In this document: in pieces, positions 6,715 through 12,146 of the stretch
Layout: the number at the start of each line of letters is the position of its first letter
Position numbering within the stretch: the first letter of the stretch is position 1
DNA from: CAZBQG01 sp964493945
GTDB taxonomy: Bacteria; Pseudomonadota; Alphaproteobacteria; Rhodospirillales; UBA2165
DNA: 12,146 nt
Direction of reading: 5' to 3'
NCBI GenBank assembly: GCA_964493945.1
Contig: CAZBQG010000133.1
Coordinates: 1 to 12,146 of the forward strand
Position numbers and translations under genes: made by a program
Notes under the pieces: model-generated
What the model saw: the letters and a program-made list of their open reading frames with translations, nothing else
Told to the model about the DNA's origin: nothing
The model's database searches: none

Positions 6715-7882
6715 TTGACCCAAGCCATCAAAACCCCCGCCTTCGTCATGGACGAAACCATTTTGCGCCAAGATATCGCCTTGTTGCGCAAGATTGCCGA
6801 TGAGGCTGCGTGCCAATTGCTCTATTCTCCCAAGGCCTGTTCCCTGGCGCCAGTGCTGGAAATTATTTCCGAAAGCGTCGATGGGTTCGGATGCAGCTCG
6901 CCCTTCGAGCTTGAATTGATCCGCCGCAAAAGCCGGCCTGGGCAGTCCATCCACCTGGTCAGCCCTTTGCTGGAAGCTGAGACCCTCCGCCCCATGGGTG
7001 GGCGGCTTGACTATGTGACCCTGAATTCCATGACCCAATGGGCCAGGCTGCGGGGGAAAATTTCGCCAAAAACCCAAACCGGGATCAGGGTCAACCCGCA
7101 GCTATCTTTTCTCAATGATCAGCGCTATGACCCATGTCGGCCCCATTCCAAGCTGGGCGTGCCTATCCACCAGTTGGCCGAACTGGCCGGTGATCCAACC
7201 CTCGCAGGAATCAGCGGTCTCCATTTTCATACCAATTGTGATGCGACGGATTTCGCCAGCTTGTTAGCAACGGTGCGCCACATCCAGGACCATTTGGGAA
7301 AATTCCTCGAAGGAATATCCTGGGTGAATATGGGAGGTGGGTATATGTTCAATGAAGCTGCGGATTACGGTGATTTTTTCCAGGCCGTGGAAATCTTCCG
7401 CGAAAAACATGGCCTCCAGGTTTTCATCGAGCCGGGTGCGGCCATGGTCCGGCGGGCCGGGAGCATCGAGGCATCGGTCCATGATCTGTTCGACAGCGAC
7501 GAAGCCCAAGTGGCTATCCTGGATACCAGCGTCAATCACATGGCCGAGATATTTGAATTCCAGTTCGAACCCGACGTGCTGGGTTACACCGAAGGCGGCG
7601 TGCATGAATATATCCTAGCCGGCTGCACCTGTTTGGCCNNNNNNNNNNTTGGCCGGGGATTTATTCGGTGAATACAGTTTCGACACACCCTTGGATTTGG
7701 GGTGCCGCATAAAATTTCTGAATATGGGCGCCTATACCATGACCAAGGCCCATCGGTTTAACGGCCACGGCTTGCCGGCAATTTATATGCGCCGGGCGGA
7801 CGGCTCAGATGAGTTAATCAAGGAAGACGGGTTCGATGATTTCGCCAAGGCTTCGGGAGTAAACCTAGATGCGGTTGTTTGA
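6715..7882 (+). CDS. nspC: carboxynorspermidine/carboxyspermidine decarboxylase (NspC-like), interrupted by an assembly gap
   Basis: This is a PLP-dependent, fold-type III (alanine-racemase-like) decarboxylase that removes CO2 from carboxynorspermidine or carboxyspermidine in the aspartate-semialdehyde route to polyamines. Visible features are the probable PLP lysine K40 in YSPKACS, the DPCRPHSKLGVP loop, HFHTNCD (170-176), the glycine loop WVNMGGG (203-209), EPG (239-241), ILDTSVNHM, and the catalytic-cysteine motif TCLAGD with Cys306. The last motif is split by Ns at 7639-7648. TTGGCC is present on both sides, and merging the copies restores TCLAGDLFGEYSFD and a continuous 383-residue protein, normal for the family. 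The TTG start fits the usual N-terminus (TPAFVMDE at 7-14) with AAAGGA upstream. No carboxy(nor)spermidine dehydrogenase gene is in the window. The 3' end overlaps the DUF3326 gene by 14 bp. Confidence 0.85.
7639..7648. other. 10-N assembly gap with overlapping flanks
   Basis: Ten Ns lie inside the NspC-like gene. The six bases before the gap (7633-7638) and the six after it (7649-7654) are both TTGGCC, and the reading frame changes from frame 1 to frame 2 across it. Removing the Ns and one copy (16 bases) joins the frames exactly at a conserved motif. The gap is most simply a scaffolding artefact between two overlapping contig ends. Confidence 0.85.
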
Positions 7883-9227
7883 AAAAAACCTGACCATCCC
7901 CGTTGCTCCGGGTCACCGCAATCTCATTGAACATATGGAAAAAGCCCTGTCCTTCCGGCTGGATGAGGGCGAAATACCCATCCGCCTGGCCGTCGCCTCG
8001 GCCGATGATCAGCAATATCACCTCGAAGTCGGATGCCTGGAAGAAGACCCGTCCATGGGCGGGGACCATTTGGATTCCATCTTCAGGCTGGAACGGCGCG
8101 CGGGCGAAATAGAAGACCAATTCACCGCTGTCTTTCTGGTGCCCACCGGGATCGGTGCCGAAATCGGCGGCCATGCCGGCGACGCCACCCCTGCGGCGCA
8201 TTTGCTTGCCTCCGTTTGCGACCGGCTGATCACCCATCCCAATGTGGTCAATGCCAGCGATATTAATGAATTGCCGGATAATGCCTTCTATGTGGAAGGT
8301 AGCGTCATTTGCCGCCTGATGATGGGGACGGCGGGACTGGCGCCGGTCAGGTCCAACCGGGTTCTGGTGGTGATGGATTCCAGACCCGATGAGATGATCG
8401 AAAATCTCGCCCTTAACACGGTTGAAGCGGCCCGCGCCACCTATGGCCTTAGCTGCCCTGATATTGTCATGCTGGACCCGCCCCTGGAACTTGCCGCCAG
8501 CTACGCCTCTTCCGGCCGAGCGACGGGATCGGGCCGAGGCATCGGCCGTCTGTTGGCCTTGTTGCGGGATGGGCGGGATGACTATGACGCCGTCGCCATC
8601 ACTTCGCTGATCAGTGTGCCGGACGGGTCTCATGATGATTATTTCACCAGCGCCGGCACCATGATCAATCCCTGGGGCGGCATTGAGGCCATGCTGACCC
8701 ATGCGGTTTCCCATATGCTGGAGGTCCCTTCGGCCCATGCGCCCATGATGGAATCCCGCGAAATCCTGTTCGAGGATACGGGCCGGGTCGATCCGCGCAT
8801 GGCCGCCGAAGCCACCTCGTCTTCTTTTTTTCAATGCGTCCTCAAGGGCCTGAAGCGAAGTCCGCATATCGTTACGGACCCGGCGCAATTGCAAAGCAGT
8901 GATGTGATCAGCGCCAAAAATTTATCCTGCCTGATCATTCCGCAAGACTGTCTCGGCCTGCCCACCCTGGCCGCCCTGGAACAAGGCATCCCGGTGATCG
9001 CCGTCAAGGAAGGGAAGGGCAGCATCGGCACGGATTTGAATATTTTGCCCTGGCGCAAAAATCAGCTTATCGAGGTGGAAAATTACTGGGAAGCCGCCGG
9101 TGTTTTGAGCGCGCTCCGGGCCGGTATCGATCCGCGCTCCCTGCGTAGGCCCCTACCTAATATCGAGGTTAAGACGTCGCGCCAGGCGAACCAACAGGAC
9201 GCCCGAAAAACCCGGCAAGGAAGCTGA
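7869..9227 (+). CDS. DUF3326-family protein of unknown function with N-terminal extension
   Basis: The 452-residue protein matches the DUF3326 family, known mainly from cyanobacterial and plant genomes. Recognisable conserved stretches are VPTGIGAEIGGHAGDATP (91-108), LITHPNVVN (about 119-127), an ALYVEG-like NAFYVEG, an ARATYGL helix, the PSAHAP motif in the second half, and a C-terminal IPVIAVKEG segment near residue 380. DUF3326 has no established function, and no signal peptide or membrane helix is visible, so it is probably a cytoplasmic enzyme. About 85 residues precede the conserved domain, including IPIRLAVASADDQQYHLEVG, which may be a separate small domain. ATG at 7869 overlaps the nspC stop by 14 bp and has GGAG ten bases upstream, so the two are translationally coupled and probably act together. 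It ends the plus-strand array, 6 bp from the convergent aminotransferase gene. Confidence 0.8.
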   Translation: MRLFEKNLTIPVAPGHRNLIEHMEKALSFRLDEGEIPIRLAVASADDQQYHLEVGCLEEDPSMGGDHLDSIFRLERRAGEIEDQFTAVFLVPTGIGAEIGGHAGDATPAAHLLASVCDRLITHPNVVNASDINELPDNAFYVEGSVICRLMMGTAGLAPVRSNRVLVVMDSRPDEMIENLALNTVEAARATYGLSCPDIVMLDPPLELAASYASSGRATGSGRGIGRLLALLRDGRDDYDAVAITSLISVPDGSHDDYFTSAGTMINPWGGIEAMLTHAVSHMLEVPSAHAPMMESREILFEDTGRVDPRMAAEATSSSFFQCVLKGLKRSPHIVTDPAQLQSSDVISAKNLSCLIIPQDCLGLPTLAALEQGIPVIAVKEGKGSIGTDLNILPWRKNQLIEVENYWEAAGVLSALRAGIDPRSLRRPLPNIEVKTSRQANQQDARKTRQGS

Positions 9228-9233
9228 CGGGAT

Positions 9234-10094
9234 TCAGATTTTGCTGGCCCGGGCGAATTCGATGTAAAGTTCGCGCGCCCGGCGGAAGACGGGTCCCGGC
9301 TGCAAATCCCGGTCTTCCAGCCGGATGCAGGGCATGACCTTGGAAGCATTGGCCGAGCTGAACAGTTCATCGGCATCCGAGAGTTCGGCGAAACTCATGG
9401 TCCGTTCCACCACCTCGGTGCCGTCATCGCCCAGCAGAGATATCACCCGCTGGCGGGTGAGGCCGTTGAGAAAAGTGCCGTTGGGCACCGGGGTATGGAC
9501 GCTGCCATCCTTGACCATAAACAGATTGGCCGCGGCGAATTCCGCCACATTGGAATTGGGATCCAAAACCACCGCCGTATCGAAGCCCTTTTCATTAGCT
9601 TCGCGCAGCATGCGTCCCACATTGGGATAAAGCGACGATGCCTTGGCCTCGGTGATGGCCATATCCATGGCCGGGCGGCGGAAGCTGGACCGGCAGGCCG
9701 AAAAGCCCGTGGGCTCGGGCAGGGGGGTTTCGGTGATGACCATGGTAAAGCAGGTACTTTCCGGATCGGCTACCAAGAACCCTTCCTCGGCATAATAGAT
9801 GGGCTTGATATAAAGTTCGGATTCAGCCGGGAACAAACCGATGCCTTCCAGGGCAAGGGCATGGATTTCGGGCCCGCTGAGTTTGGGGGCCAGGCCGATC
9901 AGTTCGGCCGATTTCACGACGCGCGCACAATGGCGATCCAAATCCGGCGCACCCCCTTCCATACAGCGGGCCCCGTCGAAGACCACGGAAGCCATCCACA
10001 TGGCATGGGTGCCGGGCCCGGCAATCTTCACGTTGCCGTCATGCCACTGCCCATCGAAATAGGTCTTGGAACTGCGTTCCTGTTTGATGTCCAT
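9234..10094 (-). CDS. branched-chain-amino-acid-aminotransferase-like protein (PLP fold type IV, IlvE-like)
   Basis: Fold-type IV aminotransferases of this family interconvert branched-chain amino acids and their 2-oxo acids using glutamate/2-oxoglutarate. The 286-residue product shows the N-terminal YFDGQWHDG strand, HAMWMASVVFDGAR (30-43), the PLP lysine K151 in EAKASSLYPN, the E185 region (VAEFAAANLFMVKDG) and NGLTRQRVI, which are the expected landmarks in order. The length is standard. The start is set at ATG 10094 (MDIKQERSSK), with a GGGG-containing site upstream, because it leaves a normal-length N-terminus; a GTG at 10136 would add 14 unlikely residues. The sequence looks intact. It lies tail to tail with DUF3326 and head to head with dctP and need not be linked to either. 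IlvE-like specificity is inferred; D-amino-acid or aminodeoxychorismate activity is less likely. Confidence 0.85.
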   Translation of the reverse strand: MDIKQERSSKTYFDGQWHDGNVKIAGPGTHAMWMASVVFDGARCMEGGAPDLDRHCARVVKSAELIGLAPKLSGPEIHALALEGIGLFPAESELYIKPIYYAEEGFLVADPESTCFTMVITETPLPEPTGFSACRSSFRRPAMDMAITEAKASSLYPNVGRMLREANEKGFDTAVVLDPNSNVAEFAAANLFMVKDGSVHTPVPNGTFLNGLTRQRVISLLGDDGTEVVERTMSFAELSDADELFSSANASKVMPCIRLEDRDLQPGPVFRRARELYIEFARASKI

Positions 10095-10136
10095 AGCTGT
10101 TCGCCCCTGTTTCCCTGGGGTAGCATAATCCTGCAC

Positions 10137-10279
10137 GCCACCCGCCGCAAACGGGTCCCGTTCCTTTTAATATTTCCCGGGGGTAGTTGACGTTGAATCG
10201 ATCATTGATACGCTGGAGACAAGCGTGATTGTTTTTGCACAGCTATACCGTTCACGTAAAAAATTTAAGGGAGTTTATC
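10137..10279. other. intergenic region between divergent aminotransferase and TRAP genes
   Basis: This 143-bp stretch should hold the promoters of both flanking genes. TTGACG (10187-10192) and TTGAAT (10193-10198) resemble -35 boxes for the plus strand, but neither has a convincing -10 at a normal spacing. ATCATTGAT (10201-10209) is a short near-palindrome. AAGGGAG (10267-10273) is the dctP ribosome site. No further gene is seen here. Confidence 0.4.
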
Positions 10280-11298
10280 ATGTCTATTATTTTTTCGAAG
10301 AAAGCAGCGGTTCTTACCATTCTTGGCGCCGTGGCATTTTCTGCCGCCCAGGTATCCGGCGCATCGGCCAAGGAGCTGAAATTGGCCACCTTCATGCCGC
10401 CCCCCATTTCCTGAACAGGATTGTGCTAAAAAAATAGGCGGACGCAATAGCGGCGGACACCAAGGGTTCGCTGACCATCAAAAATTATACCGGCGGGACC
10501 CTCGGCAAAGGCCCGGTTCAACAATATAAGCGTGTCGTCGAGGGGATCGCCGATGTCACCTTCGGAGTTCACGCCTATACCTCCAAACTGTTCCCCAAGT
10601 CCTTGATCACCGGCCGGCCCGGGCTCGGCAAGACCTCTAAGGAAGTCACCCGGCGCATGTGGAACGTCCACGAGAAATACCTGACCGACGAATATAAGTG
10701 AGTCAAGGTGCTGGCCCTTTTTGTCAACTGGCCGGGCGTACTGATCACGCGCAACAAGCCGGTGCGCACACTGGCCGACGTCAAGGGCATGAAAATCCGG
10801 GTCACTTCGCCCAGCGATAACCCGCAGGTAAAGGCCTGGGGCGCGGTGCCCATGCATATGGGCATTACGGCAGTCTATAACGCCATGAGCAATGGCGTCA
10901 TTGATGCCGTCTACATTGCGCCAAGTGTTCTGTACCGGCCGTAGAACCTCGCCAAGCCGGCAAAATACGTCACCGCCGGCATGACCGGTCCGACCAACCT
11001 GTTTTTCTTGTTCATGAACAAGCAGACCTGGAACGGATTGAGCAAGGCGCACAAGGCGGCCGTCGACAAGGCGTCGGGGCGCGAGTTCAGCATCAATGCC
11101 GGCTATGCGTGGAGCACCAGCGACATGAAGGCCCTGAAGGTGGCCAAGACTGGCAAGGGCGTGGAGTTCATCCAGCTCACGGCGGCCCAGGCGGCGGAAT
11201 TCGATAAGGTGTCGGAGGCTGCCGTTCTCAAGGATCTGGCCGGGCTCGACAAGAAGGGTCTCAAGGCGACGGAAATTTTCAACGCCCTGAAGAAATAG
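10280..11298 (+). pseudogene. dctP: TRAP transporter periplasmic solute-binding subunit (DctP family), disrupted
   Basis: DctP proteins bind a carboxylate or related substrate in the periplasm and hand it to the DctQM permease. The reading begins at ATG 10280 behind AAGGGAG, with a Sec signal peptide (ILGAVAFSAAQVSGASA) followed by KELKLATFMPPP. The frame then ends at 10412-10414. Similarity resumes in frame 1 (HFLNRIVLKK) and runs to 11298, including the family landmark GMKIRVTSPSD with its substrate-carboxylate-binding Arg, and NAMSNGVIDAVY. One missing C in the run at 10400-10405 explains the frameshift. Frame 1 still contains TAG 10435-10437, TGA 10699-10701 and TAG 10942-10944; both TAGs fall where Trp would fit well. 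Repaired, the protein would be 339 residues, the normal size. Either this is a decaying gene or the sequence is poor here. The substrate is unknown. Confidence 0.85.
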
Positions 11299-11330
11299 GA
11301 CCCGGCTGACCGCAAAAGAAAGGCCGGCTC

Positions 11331-11858
11331 TTGTCCGATTTGGAAGAGAAAGAGGACCGCGCGCTCGGCATTGTCGATCGCGTGGTTCTCTTTGTCGCCC
11401 TATGGCTCGGCGGACCGATCATCGGTTTCATGGTTTTGGTCACCGTGTCCGATGTAACGATGCGCTATGTCTTCAATTCGCCGTTCGTAGGTGCCGAGGA
11501 TTATTCCAGCCTTTCGCTAACTCTGGTGTTCGCGCCGGCGATTGCTTACAGCGGGCGAACCGGTGGGCAGGTCGCGGTCGAGCTGTTCGTCAATCTCATG
11601 AGCCCCCGGATCACGCGCTGGACCAACCTGACCGTCAGACTGTTGAGCATCGCCATGCTCGGCGTTCTCACCTGGCAGCTGGTGCTTGCCGGCCAAAAAG
11701 CCTCCATCTTTGGCGAAGCCTCGTTTGCGCTGCTGATCCCGTTCGAGCCGTTTTTCTATATCCTGGCCTTCAGCATGTTGCTTTATACGCTGGTTCTGAT
11801 AGACGAATTCCGCCGCCAGAAGAATGGCGACGGCCCAGAACAAACCACAGAACTGTAG
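11331..11858 (+). CDS. dctQ: TRAP transporter small permease subunit (DctQ family)
   Basis: DctQ is the small four-helix membrane subunit that pairs with DctM. The 175-residue product has hydrophobic segments at about 16-38, 58-74, 103-120 and 138-158, and the characteristic DVTMRYVFNSPFVGAEDY stretch (41-58) after the first helix, where the family has an RY.F..P..W.E pattern. The length is typical. TTG at 11331 is the start, with AAGAAAGG seven bases upstream; no ATG would keep the first helix. It lies 32 bp after the dctP stop and nine bases before dctM, as expected for a dctPQM operon. The frame is intact, in contrast to both neighbours. Confidence 0.9.
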   Translation: MSDLEEKEDRALGIVDRVVLFVALWLGGPIIGFMVLVTVSDVTMRYVFNSPFVGAEDYSSLSLTLVFAPAIAYSGRTGGQVAVELFVNLMSPRITRWTNLTVRLLSIAMLGVLTWQLVLAGQKASIFGEASFALLIPFEPFFYILAFSMLLYTLVLIDEFRRQKNGDGPEQTTEL

Positions 11859-11867
11859 CGGGGCGCG

Positions 11868-12146
11868 ATGTCGGGCACAGCCATTGGTTTCATTGGATTG
11901 GGGTGCTTTTCTTCCTCCTGATCATCCGCGTGCCGGTCGCCATGCCCATGCTCATCGTCGGCTTCGTGGGCACCGCGATCATGAACGAGATTACCCCGGC
12001 GCTTGCCGCGTTGAGCGGGGAAACCATCGAAATAACGACATTTTTTCCACTTCACGTCATACCGCTTTTCGTCCTCATGGGAAACATGGCGGGTGTTTCG
12101 GGGATGAGCCGCGACCTCTATGACGCGGCCTATGCCTGGTTCGGCC
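11868..12146 (+). CDS. dctM: TRAP transporter large permease subunit (DctM family), partial and frameshifted
   Basis: DctM is the large membrane subunit that forms the transport path. From ATG 11868 the frame reads MSGTAIGFIGLGC and stops at 11919-11921. From GTG 11903 another frame stays open to the window edge and reads FFLLIIRVPVAMPMLIVGF, then PLHVIPLFVLMGNMAG and SGMSRDLYDAAYAWFG, all typical of the DctM N-terminus (a first helix, then the conserved IPLF...G..A..SG segment). One extra G in the GGGG run at 11900-11903 would join the two frames. Only about the first 93 of an expected 420-450 residues lie in the window. The start is nine bases after dctQ, with a GGGGCG purine-rich region before it. 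Confidence 0.82.

Noticed and set aside
6316..7077. Minus-strand open frame of 253 codons
   Set aside because: It spans the antisense of two well-supported genes (ATP-grasp ligase and NspC-like) and their junction.
7818..8894. Long minus-strand open frame of 358 codons
   Set aside because: It lies antisense to the DUF3326 gene, has a low-complexity His/Gly/Arg/Gln-rich composition and no recognisable domain, and arises from codon bias of the sense gene.
9222..9240. Intrinsic terminator between the convergent DUF3326 and aminotransferase genes
   Set aside because: Only 6 bp separate the stops and no stem followed by a T-run is visible on either strand.
10095..10136. Upstream GTG start for the aminotransferase gene
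   Set aside because: It would add 14 residues not expected in the family; ATG at 10094 has a purine-rich site and gives the standard length.
10435..10944. Reassignment of TAG to Trp (or readthrough) in dctP
   Set aside because: TAG ends dctQ and restored dctP itself, and TGA and TAA end other genes here. A TGA stop is also present inside the same gene. Decay or sequence error is simpler.
1..12146. CRISPR array, tRNA, rRNA, IS element or prophage signals
   Set aside because: No regularly spaced repeats, cloverleaf-like sequence, transposase or integrase frame or terminal inverted repeats could be seen.

Overview
The window looks like a piece of a proteobacterial genome, most likely an alphaproteobacterium. 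That assignment is an inference from the gene mix (a TRAP dctPQM locus, an IlvE-type aminotransferase, an E. coli yjf-like cluster), a moderately high GC content and occasional TTG starts. There is no rRNA, tRNA, IS element or CRISPR array. The sequence contains a 10-N gap, and several disrupted genes lie near the two ends.

Layout. Positions 44-738 hold the C-terminal part of an FkbM-type methyltransferase, cut at its 5' end and frameshifted once. A rhomboid protease follows immediately (740-1300). Positions 1306-9227 form the core of the window, two divergent gene arrays fired from a short AT-rich intergenic region (4061-4167). On the minus strand, in transcription order, are a two-TM potassium channel with an RCK domain, DUF2491 (YjfK-like), DUF350 (YjfL-like) and a DUF1190 lipoprotein (YjfM/YgiB-like). 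On the plus strand are DUF2170 (YjfI-like, with an extra N-terminal domain), a PspA/IM30 protein (YjfJ-like), a glutathionylspermidine-synthase-like ATP-grasp ligase (YjfC/YgiC-like), a carboxy(nor)spermidine decarboxylase (NspC-like) and a DUF3326 protein. The intergenic region carries a perfect 20-bp palindrome and a second ACATGTAA element, so both arms are probably controlled together.

How the genes may work together (inference). The NspC-like decarboxylase would complete a spermidine- or norspermidine-type polyamine. The ATP-grasp enzyme belongs to a family that makes amide bonds between peptides and amines. The PspA protein, DUF350 membrane protein, DUF1190 lipoprotein and potassium channel all point to the cell envelope. 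The array therefore reads as an expanded yjfIJKLMC system in which a polyamine-forming step, an uncharacterised DUF3326 protein and an ion channel have joined the usual set.

An IlvE-like aminotransferase converges on this array (9234-10094, minus). The last 1.9 kb (10280-12146, plus) is a TRAP transporter locus: dctP is broken by one frameshift and three in-frame stops, dctQ is intact, and dctM has one frameshift and runs off the window. The three frameshifts (FkbM, dctP, dctM) are each explained by one missing base in a homopolymer, which suggests sequence error as at least part of the cause. The N gap lies in the NspC active-site motif, and its two flanks share TTGGCC; merging them restores a complete reading frame.
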